A stretch of 64,000 nucleotides of DNA from Apostichopus japonicus (GCF_037975245.1 NC_092574.1:2823001-2887000), one strand, 5' to 3'; positions 14,527 to 30,700 are shown, counted from the first letter of the stretch. Numbers and translations: made by a program. Notes: generated by a model from the sequence alone, not told the origin.

Positions 14527-15815
14527 TCGATTGATCGGTTCCGCACATTCGATTTAACGGTACCGCACATTCGATTATAGGTAAGCACAATCAATTGATC
14601 CGTATCGCACATTCGATTTATCTGTACCGCACATTCTAATGATCGGTATCGCACATTCCATTGTTCGGTACCGCACATTCGATTGATAGGTATCGCACAT
14701 TCGATTGATCGGTACCGAACATTAGATTGTTCGGTACCGCACATTCGATCGATCGGTACCGCACATTCCATTCTTCGGTACCGCACATTTGTTTTATCGG
14801 TACCGCACATTCTAATGATCGGTACCGCACATTCGATTTTTCTAGACCGCACATTCGATTGATCGGTATCACACATTCTGTTTATCGGTACCGCACATTC
14901 GATTATAGGTAAGCACAATCAATTGATCGGTATCGCACATTCGATTTATCGGTACCGCACATTCTAATGATCGGTACCGCACATTCGATTTTTCTGTACC
15001 GCACATTCGATTGATCGGTATCACACATTCGATTTATCGGTAACGCACATTCAATTGATAGGTATCGCATAATTTATTGATCGGTACCGAACATTCGATT
15101 GATCGGCACCGCACATTCTATTGATCGGTACCGAACATTCCATTGTCCAATTGTTCGGTACCGCACATTCGATTTATCGGTACCGCACATTATACTGATC
15201 GGTACCATACATTTGTTTTATCGGTATCGCACATTCGATTGTTCGGAACCGCACATTCGATTTATCTGTACCGAACATTCGATTGTTCAATTGTTCGGTA
15301 CCGCACATTCGATTTATCGGTACCGAACGTTATACTGATCGGTACCACACATTTTTTTTATCGGTAGCGCACATTCGATTTATCGGTAGCGCACATTCGA
15401 TTGTTCGGTACCGCACATTCGATTGATAGGTATCGCACATTCGATTGATCGGCACCGCACATTCGATTGATCGGTTCCGCACATTCGATTTATCGGTACC
15501 GCACATTCGATTTTTCTAGACCGCACATTCGATTGATCGGTATCACACATTCTGTTTATCGGTACCGCACAATCAATTGATCGGTATCGCACATTCGATT
15601 TATCGGTACCGCACATTCTAATGATCGGTACCGCACATTCGATTTATCTGTACCACACATTCTAATGATCGGTACCGCACATTCGATTGTTCGGTACCGC
15701 ACATTCGATTGATAGGTATCGCACATTCGATTGATCGGTACCGAACATTCGATTTATCGGTACCGTACATTCAATTTATCGGTACCGTACATTCGATTTA
15801 TCGGTACCGTACATT

Positions 15816-15958
15816 ATTGGCGTACGAGGCGGGTGGGGCAGGGGGCAGACTGCCCCTCCCCCATATTTCCAGAGGACAAGAAATTCGGGCAAAAGTCCTG
15901 AAAAATTTGGGCAGCCTAATAGGAGAAAAATATATATATATATATTTTTTTTCTCCTC
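15816..15958. mobile_element. Non-satellite insert, copy 2
   Basis: Same 143-bp sequence as at 14384-14526, 1,432 bp further on, in identical satellite surroundings. It is a passenger of the block duplication rather than a second insertion. Confidence 0.6.
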
Positions 15959-18444
15959 TCGATTGATCGGTTCCGCACATTCGATTTAACGGTACCGCAC
16001 ATTCGATTATAGGTAAGCACAATCAATTGATCCGTATCGCACATTCGATTTATCTGTACCGCACATTCTAATGATCGGTATCGCACATTCCATTGTTCGG
16101 TACCGCACATTCGATTGATAGGTATCGCACATTCGATTGATCGGTACCGAACATTAGATTGTTCGGTACCGCACATTCGATCGATCGGTACCGCACATTC
16201 CATTCTTCGGTACCGCACATTTGTTTTATCGGTACCGCACATTCTAATGATCGGTACCGCACATTCGATTTTTCTAGACCGCACATTCGATTGATCGGTA
16301 TCACACATTCTGTTTATCGGTACCGCACATTCGATTATAGGTAAGCACAATCAATTGATCGGTATCGCACATTCGATTTATCGGTACCGCACATTCTAAT
16401 GATCGGTACCGCACATTCGATTTTTCTGTACCGCACATTCGATTGATCGGTATCACACATTCGATTTATCGGTAACGCACATTCAATTGATAGGTATCGC
16501 ATAATTTATTGATCGGTACCGAACATTCGATTGATCGGCACCGCACATTCTATTGATCGGTACCGAACATTCCATTGTCCAATTGTTCGGTACCGCACAT
16601 TCGATTTATCGGTACCGCACATTATACTGATCGGTACCATACATTTGTTTTATCGGTATCGCACATTCGATTGTTCGGAACCGCACATTCGATTTATCTG
16701 TACCGAACATTCGATTGTTCAATTGTTCGGTACCGCACATTCGATTTATCGGTACCGAACGTTATACTGATCGGTACCACACATTTTTTTTATCGGTAGC
16801 GCACATTCTATTTATCGGTACCGCACATTCGATTGGTCGGTACCGCACAATCGATTGATCGGTATCGCACATGCGAATGATCGGTACGGCACAATAAATT
16901 TATCGGTACCGCACATTCTAATGATCGGTATCGCATATTCAATTCTTCGGTACCGCACGTTCTATTGATCGGTACCGAACATTCGATTGTTCGGTATCGC
17001 ACATTCGATTGATAGGTACCACACATTCGATTGATAGGCATCGCACATACTATTGTTCGGTATCGAACATTCGATTTTTCGGTACCACACGATCGATTGA
17101 TCGGTACCCCACATTCAATTCATCGGTATCGCACATTCGATTTATCGGTACCGCTCAATTAATTGATCGGTATCGAACAATCGATGGATCGGTATCGCAC
17201 ATTCCATTGTTCGGTACTGCACATTTGTTTTATCGGTACCGAACATTCGATTGATCAGTACCGCACATTCGATTTATCGGTACCGCAATTTCTATTTATC
17301 AGTACCGCACATTCAATCAATCAGTCACGCACATTTGATTTATCGATACCGCACATTCTAATGATCGGTTTCCCACATTCAATTGATCAATACCGCACAT
17401 TCTATTGATCGGTACCAAACATTCGACTGTTCGGTACCTCACGTTCGATTGATAGGTACCGCACATTTGATTGATCGGTATCGCACATACCATTGATCGG
17501 TATCGCACATTCGATTGATCGGAACCCCACATTCAATTGATCAGTATCGCACATTCGATTTATCGGTACCGTACATTCGATTGATCGGTATCGAACATTC
17601 GATTGATCGGTATCGCATATTCGATTGATCGGTATCGCACATTTGATTGATTGGTATCGCACATTCGGTAAACCGGTCCTGAACATTCGATATATCGGTA
17701 TTGCACATCGGTGGATCGGTACCGTACATTCGATTTATTGGTACTGAACATTCGATTGATCGGTATCGCACATTCGATGGATATGGTACCGCACATTCGT
17801 TTCATCGGTACCGCATATTCGATTGATCGGTACCGCACATTCTATTTATCGGTACCGCAACATTCTATTTATGGGTACTGCACATTCGTTTTATCGGTAC
17901 CGCACATTCGATTTATGGGTACCGCACATTCTATTGATCGATACCGCACATTCTATTGATCGATACCGAACATTCTATTGATCGGTACCGCACATTCGAT
18001 TTATCGGTACCGCACATTATATTGATCGGTACAGCACATTCGATAGTTCGGTACCGCACATTCGATTTATCGGTTCCGGTCACTCGATTGTTCGGTACCG
18101 CACATTCTATTGATCGTTACCGAACATTCTATTGTTCGATTGTTCGGTACCGCACATTCGATTTATCGGTACCGCACATTATACTGATCGGTACCATACA
18201 TTTGTTTTATCGGTATCGCACATTCGATTGTTCGGAACCGCACATTCGATTTATCGGTATACCGAACATTCGATTGTTCGATTGTTCGGTACCGCACATT
18301 CGATTTATCGGTACCGCACATTATACTGATCGGTACCACACATTTTTTTTTATCGGTATCGCACATTCGATTGTTCGATTGAACGGAACCGAATATTCGT
18401 TTTATCGGTTCCGCCCATTCGATTGTTAAGTACAGCACATTCGA

Positions 18445-21400
18445 TTGTTCGGTACCGCATATTCGATTTATCGGTACCTCACATTCGATGTTTCGATTGC
18501 TCGGAACCGCACATTCGATTTATCGGTACCGCACATTCGATTTATCGGTACCGCAAATTATATTGTTTGGTACAGCACATTCGATTTATCGGTACCGCAC
18601 ATTCGATTGATCGGTACCGCATATTCGATTGATCGGTACCGCACATTCGATTGATCGGTACCGCACATTCGATTTATCGATACCGCACATTCGTTTTATC
18701 GGTACCGCACATTCGATTGATCTTTGCCGTACATGCTATTTATCGGAAGTGCACATTCGATTTATCGATACCGCACATTCGTTCAATAGGTACCGCACAT
18801 TCGATTTATCGGTACCGCACATTATATTGATCGGTACCACACATTTGTTTAATGGGTATCGCATATTCGATTGTTCGGAACCGCAGATTCTGTTCATCGG
18901 TACCGCACATTCTATTGATCGGTACCTCACATTCTTTTGATCGGTACCGAACATTCTATTGATCGGTACCGCACATTCGATTTATCGGTACCGCACATTC
19001 GTTTGTTCGGTACAGCACATTCGACTTATCGGTACCGCACCTTTGATTTATCGGTACCTCACATTCGATTGATCGGTACCGCACATTCGATTCATCGGTA
19101 CCGCACATTCGATTGTTCGGTACAGCACATTCGACTTATCGGTACCTAATATTCGATTGTTCGATTGTTCGGTACCGCACATTCGATTGATCGGTACCGC
19201 ACATTCGATTGATCGGTACCGCATAATCGATTGTTCGGTACCGCACAATCGATTGATCGGTACCGCACATTCGATTTATCGATACCGCACAGTCGTTTAT
19301 CGGTACCGCACATTCGTTCAATCGGTACCGCACATTCGTTTTATCGGTACCGCAGATTCGATGTATGGGTTCCGCACATTCTATTGATCGGTACCGCATA
19401 TTCGATTTATTTATACCACACATTATATTGATCGGTAACACACATTTGTTTTAACGGTATCGCACATTCGTTTTATCGGTACCGCACATTCGATTGATCG
19501 GTACCGGACATTCGATTGATCGGTACCGCACATTCGATTTATCGATACCGCACATTCGTTCAATCGGTACCGCACATTCGTTTTATCGGTACCGCAGATT
19601 CTGTTCATCGGTACCGCACATTCTATTGATCGGTACCTCACATTCTTTTGATCGGTACCGAACATTCTATTGATCGGTACCGCACATTCGATTTATCGGT
19701 ACCGCACATTCGTTTGTTCGGTACAGCACATTCGACTTATCGGTACCGCACCTTTGATTTATCGGTACCTCACATTCGATTGATCGGTACCGCACATTCG
19801 ATTCATCGGTACCGCACATTCGATTGTTCGGTACAGCACATTCGACTTATCGGTACCTAATATTCGATTGTTCGATTGTTCGGTACCGCACATTCGATTG
19901 ATCGGTACCGCACATTCGATTGATCGGTACCGCATAATCGATTGTTCGGTACCGCACAATCGATTGATCGGTACCGCACATTCGATTTATCGATACCGCA
20001 CAGTCGTTTATCGGTACCGCACATTCGTTCAATCGGTACCGCACATTCGTTTTATCGGTACCGCAGATTCGATGTATGGTTTCCGCACATTCTATTGATC
20101 GGTACCGCATATTCGATTTATTTATACCACACATTATATTGATCGGTAACACACATTTGTTTTAACGGTATCGCACATTCGTTTTATCGGTACCGCACAT
20201 TCGATTGATCGGTACCGCACATTCGATTTATCGATACCGCACATTCGCTTTATCGGTACTGCACATTCGATTGATCTGTGCCGTACAATCGATTTATTGG
20301 TACCGCACATTCGACTGATAGGTACCGCACATTCGATTTATCGATACCGCACATTCGTTTTATCGGTACCGCACATTGGATTGATCGGTGCCGTACATTG
20401 GTTTTATCGGTAACTCACATTCGACTGATAGGTACCGCACATTCGATTTATCGGTACCGCACATTCCATTTATCGATACCGCACATTCGTTTAATAGGTA
20501 CCGCACAATCGTTTTATCGGTACCGCACATTCGATTTATCGGTACCGCATATTGTATTAATCGGTACAACACATTTGTTTTATCGGTATCGCACATTCGA
20601 TTGTTCGATTGTTCGGAACCGCACATTCGACTTATCGGTTCCACTCATTCGATTGTTCGGTACCGCACATTCTATTGATCGGTACCGAACATTCGATTGT
20701 TCGATTGTTCGATTGTTCGGTACCGCACATTCGATTGATCGGTACCGCACAATAAATTTATCTTTACCGCACATTATATTGTTCGCTACAGCACATTCGA
20801 TTGTTCGGTAACGCACATTCGATTTATCGGTACCGCACATTATATTGATCGGTACCACACATTTTTTTATCGGTATCGCACATTCGATTGTTCGGAACCG
20901 CACATTCGCTTTATCGGTTCCGCCCATTCGATTGTTAGGTACAGCACATTCGATTGTTCGGTACCGCACATTATATTGTTTGGTAGAGCACATTCTATTT
21001 ATCGGTACCGCACATTCTATTGATCGGTACCACACATTCTATTGATCGTTACCGAACATTCGATTGTTCTATTGTTCGGTACCGCACATTCGATTTATCG
21101 GTACCGCACATTATACTGATCGGTACCACACATTTTTTTTTAATCGGTATCGCACATTCGATTGTTCGATTGAACGGAACCGAATATTCGTTTTATCGGT
21201 TCCGCCCATTCGATTGTTAAGTACAGCACATTCGATTGTTCGGTACCGCATATTCGATTTATCGGTACCTCACATTCGATGTTTCGATTGCTCGGAACCG
21301 CACATTCTATTTATCGGTACCGCACATTCGATTTATCGGTACCGCAAATTATATTGTTTGGTACAGCACATTCGATTTATCGGTACCGCACATTCGATTG

Positions 21401-24400
21401 ATCGGTACCGCATATTCGATTGATCGGTACCGCACATTCGATTGATCGGTACCGCACATTCGATTTATCGATACCGCACATTCGTTTTATCGGTACCGCA
21501 CATTCGATTGATCTTTGCCGTACATGCTATTTATCGGAAGTGCACATTCGATTTATCGATACCGCACATTCGTTCAATAGGTACCGCACATTCGATTTAT
21601 CGGTACCGCACATTATATTGATCGGTACCACACATTTGTTTAATGGGTATCGCATATTCGATTGTTCGGAACCGCACATTCGATTTATCGATACCGCACA
21701 TTCGATTGATCGGTACCGGACATTCGATTGATCGGTACCGCACATTCGATTTATCGATTCCGCACATTCGTTCAATCGGTACCGCACATTCGTTTTATCG
21801 GTACCGCAGATTCTGTTCATCGGTACCGCACATTCTATTGATCGGTACCGCACATTCTTTTGATCGGTACCGAACATTCTATTGATCGGTACCGCACATT
21901 CGATTTATCGGTACCGCACATTCGTTTGTTCGGTACAGCACATTCGACTTATCGGTACCGCACCTTTGATTTATCGGTACCTCACATTCGATTGATCGGT
22001 ACCGCACATTCGATTCATCGGTACCGCACATTCGATTGTTCGGTACAGCACATTCGACTTATCGGTACCGAATATTCGATTGTTCGATTGTTCGGTACCG
22101 CATATTCGATTGATCGGTACCGCACATTCGATTGATCGGTACCGCATAATCGATTGTTCGGTACCGCACAATCGATTGATCGGTACCGCACATTCGATTT
22201 ATCGATACCGCACAGTCGTTTATCGGTAACGCACATTCGTTCAATCGGTACCGCACATTCGTTTTATCGGTACCGCAGATTCGATGTATGGGTTCCGCAC
22301 ATTCTATTGATCGGTACCGCATATTCGATTTATTTATACCACACATTATATTGATCGGTAACACACATTTGTTTTAACGGTATCGCACATTCGTTTTATC
22401 GGTACCGCACATTCGATTGATCGGTTCCGCACATTCGATTTATCGATACCGCACATTCGCTTTATCGGTACTGCACATTCGATTGATCTGTGCCGTACAA
22501 TCGATTTATTGGTACCGCACATTCGACTGATAGGTACCGCACATTCGATTTATCGATACCGCACATTCGTTTTATCGGTACCGCACATTGGATTGATCGG
22601 TGCCGTACATTGGTTTTATCGGTAACTCACATTCGACTGATAGGTACCGCACATTCGATTTATCGGTACCGCACATTCCATTTATCGATACCGCACATTC
22701 GTTTAATAGGTACCGCACAATCGTTTTATCGGTACCGCACATTCGATTTATCGGTACCGCATATTGTATTGATCGGTACAACACATTTGTTTTATCGGTA
22801 TCGCACATTCGATTGTTCGATTGTTCGGAACCGCACATTCGATTTATCGGTTCCACTCATTCGATTGTTCGGTACCGCACATTCTATTGATCGGTACCGA
22901 ACATTCGATTGTTCGATTGTTCGATTGTTCGGTACCGCACATTCGATTGATCGGTACCGCACAATAAATTTATCGGTACCGCTCATTATATTGTTCGCTA
23001 CAGCACATTCGATTGTTCGGTAACGCACATTCGATTTATCGGTACCGCACATTATAGTGATCGGTACCATACATTTGTTTAATCGATATCGCACATTCGA
23101 TTGTTCGGAACCGCACATTCGATTGATCGGTACCGCACATTATATTGATCGGTACCACACATTTTTTTATCGGTATCGCACATTCGATTGTTCGGAACCG
23201 CACATTCGCTTTATCGGTTCCGCCCATTCGATTGTTAGGTACAGCACATTCGATTGTTCGGTACCGCACATTATATTGTTTGGTAGAGCACATTCTATTT
23301 ATCGGTACCGCACATTCTATTGATCGGTACCACACATTCGATTGATCGATACCGCACATTCGTTCAATAGGTACCTCACATTCGTTTTATCGGTACCGCA
23401 CATTCGATTTATGGGTACCGCACATTCTATTGATCGGTACCGAACATTCTTTTGATCGGTACCGCACATTCGATTTATCGGTACCGCACATTATATTGAT
23501 CGGTACAACACATTTGTTTTATCGGTATCGCACATTCTATTGTTCGGTTGTTCGGAACCGCACATTCGATTTATCGGTTCCGCTCATTCGATTGTTCGAT
23601 ACAGCACATTCTATTGATCGGTACCGAACATTCGATTGTTCGATTATTCGGTACCGCACATTCCATTGATTGGTACCGCACATTCGATTTATGATTACCG
23701 CATATTATATTGTTCGGTACAGCACATTCGATTGTTCGGTACAGCACATTCGATTTATCGGTACCGCACATTATATTGATCGGTACCACACATTTTTTTT
23801 ATCGGTATCGCACATTCGATTGTTCGGAACCGCACATTCGATTGATCGGTTCCGCCTATTCGATTGTTAGGTACAGCACATTCGATTGTTCGGTACCGCA
23901 CATTATATTGTTTGGTACAGCACATTCGATTGTTCGGTACCGCAAATTCGATTTATCTGTACCGCACTTTATATTGATCGGTACCACACATTCGATTTAT
24001 CGATACCGCACAGTCGTTTATCCGTACCGCACATTCGTTCAATCGGTACCGCACATTCGTTTTATCGGTACCGCAGATTCGATGTATGGGTTCCGCACAT
24101 TCTATTGATCGGTACCGCATATTCGATTTATCTATACCACACATTATATTGATCGGTAACACACATTTGTTTTAACGGTATCGCACATTCGTTTTATCGG
24201 TACCGCACATTCGATTGATCGGTACCGCACATTCGATTTATCGATACCGCACATTCGCTTTATCGGTACTGCACATTCGATTGATCTGTGCCGTACAATC
24301 GATTTATTGGTACCTCACATTCGACTGATAGGTACCGCACATTCGATTTATCGGTACCGCACATTCCATTTATCGATACCGCACATTCGTTTAATAGGTA

Positions 24401-24700
24401 CCGCACAATCGTTTTATCGGTACCGCACATTCGATTTATCGGTACCGCATATTGTATTGATCGGTACAACACATTTGTTTTATCGGTATCGCACATTCGA
24501 TTGTTCGATTGTTCGGAACCGCACATTCGACTTATCGGTTCCGCTCATTCGATTGTTCGGTACCGCACATTCTATTGATCGGTACCGAACATTCGATTGT
24601 TCGATTGTTCGGTACCGCACATTCGATTGATCGGTACCGCACAATAAATTTATCGGTACCGCACATTATATTGTTCGCTACAGCACATTCGATTGTTCGG
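18445..24700. repeat. Overlapping higher-order repeats (711, 2,212 and 2,791 bp offsets)
   Basis: Blocks recur at fixed offsets. Sequence at 18937-19648 recurs 711 bp later at 19648-20359. The block at 18445-18940 recurs 2,791 bp later at 21236-21731. The block at 20278-20811 recurs 2,212 bp later at 22490-23023, and part of it appears again near 24288-24700. The overlapping periods show repeated duplication and rearrangement of the same material rather than one simple higher-order period. Confidence 0.8.
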
Positions 24701-27700
24701 TAACGCACATTCGATTTATCGGTACCGCACATTATAGTGATCGGTACCATACATTTGTTTAATCGATATCGCACATTCGATTGTTCGGAACCGCACATTC
24801 GATTGATCGGTACCGCACATTATATTGATCGGTACCACACATTTTTTTATCGGTATCGCACATTCGATTGTTCGGAACCGCACATTATATTGTTTAATAG
24901 AGCACATTCGATTGTTGGGTACCGCAAATTCGATTTATCTGTACCGCACTTTATATTGATCGGTACCACACCTTTGTTTTATCGGTATCGCACATTCGTT
25001 TTATCGGTACCGCATATTCGATTGATCGGTACCGCACATTTGATTGATCGATACGGCACATTCGTTCAATAGGTACCGCACATTCGTTTTATCGGTACCG
25101 CACATTCGATTGATCGGTACCGCACATTCGATTTATCGATACCGCACATTCGATTGATCGGTACCGCACATTCGATTGACCGGTACCGTACATTCGATTT
25201 ATCGGTACCGCACATTCGATTTATTGATACCGCACATTCGTTCAATCGGTACCGCACATTCGTTTTATCGGTACCGCAGATTCTGTTGATCGGTACCGCA
25301 CATTCTATTGATCGGTACCGCACATTCGATTGATCGGTACCGAACATTCTATTGATCGGTACCGTTCATTCGATTTATCGGTACCGCACATTTCATTTTT
25401 CGGTACCTCACATTCGATTGATCAGTACCGCACATTCGATTCATCGGCACCGCACATTCGATTGTTCGGTACAGCACATTCGACTTATAGGTACCGAATA
25501 TTCGATTGTTCGATTGTTCGGTACCGCACATTCGATTGATCGGTACCGCACATTCGATTGATCGGTACCGCATAATCGATTGTTCGGTACCGCACAATCG
25601 ATTGATCGGTACCGCACATTCGATTTATCGATACCGCACATTCGTTTATCGGTACCGCACATTCGATTGATCGGTACCGCACATTCGATTGATCGGTACC
25701 GCACAATCGATTGATCGGTACCGCACATTCGATTTATCGATATCGCACATTCGGTTTATCGGAACCGCACATTCGATTTATCGGTGCCGTACATTCTATA
25801 TATCGGTACCGCACATTCAATTTATCAATACCGCACATTCGTTCAATCGGTACCGCACATTCGTTTTATCGGTACCGCAGATTCGATGTATGGGTTCCGC
25901 ACATTCTATTGATCGGTACCGCACCTTCTATTGGTCGGTACCGCACATTCGATTTATCTATACCACACATTATATTGATCGGTAAGACACATTTGTTTTA
26001 ACGGTACCGCACATTCGTTTTATCGGTACCGCACATTCGATTGATCGGTACCGAACATTCGATTGATCGGTACCGCACATTCGATTTATCGATACCGCAC
26101 ATTCGCTTTATCGGTACTGCACATTCGTTTGATCGGTGCCGTACAATCGATTTATCGGTACCTCACATTCGACTGATAGGTACCGCACATTCTATTTATC
26201 GATACCGCACATTCGTTTTATCGATACCGCACATTGGATTGATCGGTGCCGTACATTGGTTTTATCGGTACCTCACATTCGACTGATAGGTACCGCACAT
26301 TCGATTTATCGGTACCGCACATTCCATTTATCGATACCGCACATTCGTTTAATAGGTACCGCACAATCGTTTTATCGGTACCGCACATTCGATTTATCGG
26401 TACCGCATATTGTATTGATCGGTACAACACATTTGTTTTATCGGTATCGCACATTCGATTGTTCGGAACCGCACATTCGATTTATTGGTTCCGCTCATTC
26501 GATTGTTCGGTACCGCACATTCTATTGATCGGTACCGAACATTCGATTGTTCGATTGTTCGGTACCGCACATTCGATTGATCGGTACCGCACAATAAATT
26601 TATCGGTACCGCACATTATATTGTTCGCTACAGCACATTCGATTGTTCGGTACCGCACATTCGATTTATCGGTACCGCACATTATAGTGATCGGTACCAT
26701 ACATTTGTTTAATCGGTATCGCACATTCGATTGTTCGGAACCGCACATTCGATTTATCGGTACCGCACATTATATTGATCGGTGCCACACATTTATTTTA
26801 TCGGTATCGGACATTCGATTGTTCGGAACCGCACATTCGCTTTATCGGTTCCGCCCATTCGATTGTTAGGTACAGCACATTCGATTGTTCGGTACCGCAA
26901 ATTCGATTTATCTGTACCGCACTTTATATTGATCGGTACCACACATTTGTTTTATCGGTATCGCGCATTCGTTTTATCGGTACCGCACATTCGATTGATC
27001 GGTACCGCACATTCTATTGATCGGTACCGCACATTCGATTGATCGGTACCTCACATTAGACTGATAGGTACCGTGCTTTCGATTTATCGGTACCGCACAT
27101 TCGTTTTATCGGTACCGCACATTCTATTTATCGGTACCGCACATTCTATTGATCGGTACCACACATTCGATTGATCGATACCGCACATTCGTTCAATAGG
27201 TACCTCACATTCGTTTTGTCGGTACCGCACATTCGATTTATGGGTACCGCACATTCTATTGATCGGTACCGAACATTCTTTTGATCGGTACCGCACATTC
27301 GATTTATCGATACCGCACATTCGTTCAATCGGTACCGCACATTCGTTTCATCGGTATCGCACATTCTATTGTTCGGTTGTTCGGAACCGCACATTCGATT
27401 TATCGGTTCCGCTCATTCGATTGTTCGATACAGCACATTCTATTGATCGGTACCGAACATTCGATTGTTCGATTATTCGGTACCGCACATTCCATTGATT
27501 GGTACCGCACATTCGATTTATGATTACCGCATATTATATTGTTCGGTACAGCACATTCGATTGTTCGGTACAGCACATTCGATTTATCGGTACCGCACAT
27601 TATATTGATCGGTACCACACAATTGTTTTATCGGTATCGCACATTCGATTGTTCGGAACCGCACATTCGATTTATCGATACCGCACATTCTATCAATCGG

Positions 27701-27758
27701 TACCGCACATTCGTTTTATTGGTACCGCACATTCTATTTATCGGCACCGCACATTCTT

Positions 27759-30700
27759 TTGATCGGTACCGCACATTCTATTGATCGATACCGAACATTC
27801 TATTGTTCGGAACCACAAATTCGATTTATCGGTTCCGCCAATTCGATTGTTAGGTACAGCACATTCGATTGTTCGGTACCGCACATTATATTGTTTGGTA
27901 GAGCACATTCGATTGTTGGGTACCGCACATTCGATTTATCTGTACCGCACTTTATATTGATCGGTACCACACCTTTGTTTTATCGGTATCGCACATTCGT
28001 TTTATCGGTACCGCACATTCGATTGATCGGTACCGCACATTTGATTGATCGGTACCGCACATTCGTTCAATAGGTTCCGCACATTCGTTTTATCGGTACC
28101 GCACATTCGATTGATCGGTACCGCACATTCGATTTATCGATACCGCACATTCGATTGATCGGTACCGCACATTCGATTGATCGGTACCGTACATTCGATT
28201 TATCGGTACCGCACATTCGATTTATCGATACCGCACATTCGTTCAATCAGTACCGCACATTCGTTTCATCGGTACCGCAGATTCTGTTGATCGGTACCGC
28301 ACATTCGATTTATCGGTACCGCACATTCGATTGATCGGTACCGAACATTCTATTGATCGGTACCGATCATTCGATTTATCGGTACCGCACATTCGTTTGT
28401 TCGGAACCGCACATTCGATTTATCGGTTCCGCTCATTCGATTGTTCGGTACCGCACATTCTAATGATCGGTACCGAACATTCGATTGTTCGATTGTTCGG
28501 TACCGCACATTCGATTGATCGGTTCCGCCTATTCGATTGTTAGGTACAGCACATTCGATTGTTCGGTACCGCACATTATATTTTTTGGTACAGCACATTC
28601 GATTGTTCGGTACCGCAAATTCGATTTATCTGTACCGCACTTTATATTGATCGGTACCACACATTTGTTTTATCGGTATCGCACATTCGTTTTATCGGTA
28701 CCGCACATTCTATTGATCGATACCGCACATTCTATTGATCGGTAGCGAACATTCGATTTATCGGTACCGCACATTCGATTTATCGATACCGCACATTCGT
28801 TCAATCGGCACCGCACATTTGTTTTATCGGTACCGCAGATTCTGTTGATCGGTACCGCACATTCTATTGATCGGTACCGCACATTCGATTGATCGGTACC
28901 GAACATTCTATTGATCGGTACCGATCATTCGATTTATCGGTACCGCACATTCGTTTGTTCGGAACCGCACATTCGATTGATCGGTTCCGCTCATTCGATT
29001 GTTCGGTACCGCACATTCTAATGATCGGTACCGAACATTCGATAGTTCGATTGTTCGGTACCGCACATTCGATTGATCGGTTCCGCCCATTCGATTGTTA
29101 GGTACAGCAAATTCGATTGTTCGGTACCGCACATTATATTGTTTGGTACAGCACATTCGATTGTTCGGTACCGCAAATTCGATTTATCTGTACCGCACTT
29201 TATATTGATCGGTACCACACATTTCTTTTATCGGTATCGCACATTCGTTTTATCGGTACCGCACATTCTATTGATCGATACCGCACATTCTATTGATCGG
29301 TAGCGAACATTCTTTTGATCGGTACCGCACATTTGATTGTCGGTACCGCACATTCGTTCAATAGGTACCGCACATTCGATTGATCGGTACCGTACATTCG
29401 ATTTATCGGTACCGCACATTCGATTGATCGATACCGCACATTCGTTCAATCGGTACCGCACATTCGTTTTATCGGTACCGCAGATTCTCTTGATCGGTAC
29501 CGCACATTCTATTGATCGGTACCGCACATTCGATTGATCGGTACCGAACATTCTATTGATCGGTACCGATCATTCGATTTATCGGTACCGCACATTCGTT
29601 TGTTCGGAACCGCACATTCGATTTATAGGTTCCGCTCATTCGATTGTTCGGTACCGCACATTCTATTGATCGGTACCGAACATTCGATTGTTCGGTACCG
29701 CACATTCGATTGATCGGTTCCGCCCATTCGATTGTTAGGTACAGCACATTCGATTGTTCGGTACCGCACATTATATTGTTTGGTACAGCACATTCGATTG
29801 TTCGGTACCGCAAATTCGATTTATCTGTACCGCACTTTATATTGATCGGTACCACACATTTGTTTTATCGGTATCGCACATTCGTTTTATCGGTACCGCA
29901 CATTCTATTGATCGATACCGCACATTCTATTGATCTGTAGCGAACATTCGATTTATCGGTACCGCACATTCGATTTATCGATACCGCACATTCGTTCAAT
30001 CGGCACCGCACATTCGTTTTATCGGTACCGCAGATTCTGTTGATCGGTACCACACATTTGTTTTATCGGTATCGCACATTCGATTGTTCGGAACCGCACA
30101 TTCGATTTATCGATACCGCATATTCTATCAATCGGTACCGCACATTCGTTTTATTGGTACCGCACATTCTATTTATCGGCAACGCACATTCTTTTGATCG
30201 GTACCGCACATTCTATTGATCGATACCGAACATTCTATTGTTCGGAACCGCAAATTCGATTTATCGGTTCCGCCCATTCGATTGTTAGGTACAGCACATT
30301 CGATTGTTCGGTACCGCACATTATATTGTTTGGTAGAGCACATTCGATTGTTGGGTACCGCACATTCGATTTATCTGTACCGCACTTTATATTGATCGGT
30401 ACCACACCTTTGTTTTATCGGTATCGCACATTCGTTTTATCGGTACCGCACATTCGATTGATCGGTACCGCACATTTGATTGATCGGTACCGCACATTCG
30501 TTCAATAGGTACCGCACATTCGTTTTATCGGTACCGCACATTCGATTGATCGGTACCGCACATTCGATTTATCGATACCGCACATTCGATTGATCGGTAC
30601 CGCACATTCGATTGATCGGTACCGTACGTTCGATTTATCGGTACCGCACATTCGATTTATCGATACCGCACATTCGTTCAATCGGTACCGCACATTCGTT

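Larger units (their letters stand above)
13937..16808. repeat. 1,432-bp tandem duplication carrying a non-satellite insert
   Basis: Sequence from about 13937-15368 is repeated at about 15369-16808 with a constant offset of 1,432 bp and no difference that I noticed. Both copies contain the same 143-bp non-satellite insert. The insertion therefore came first and was then duplicated as part of a higher-order unit. Confidence 0.92.
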
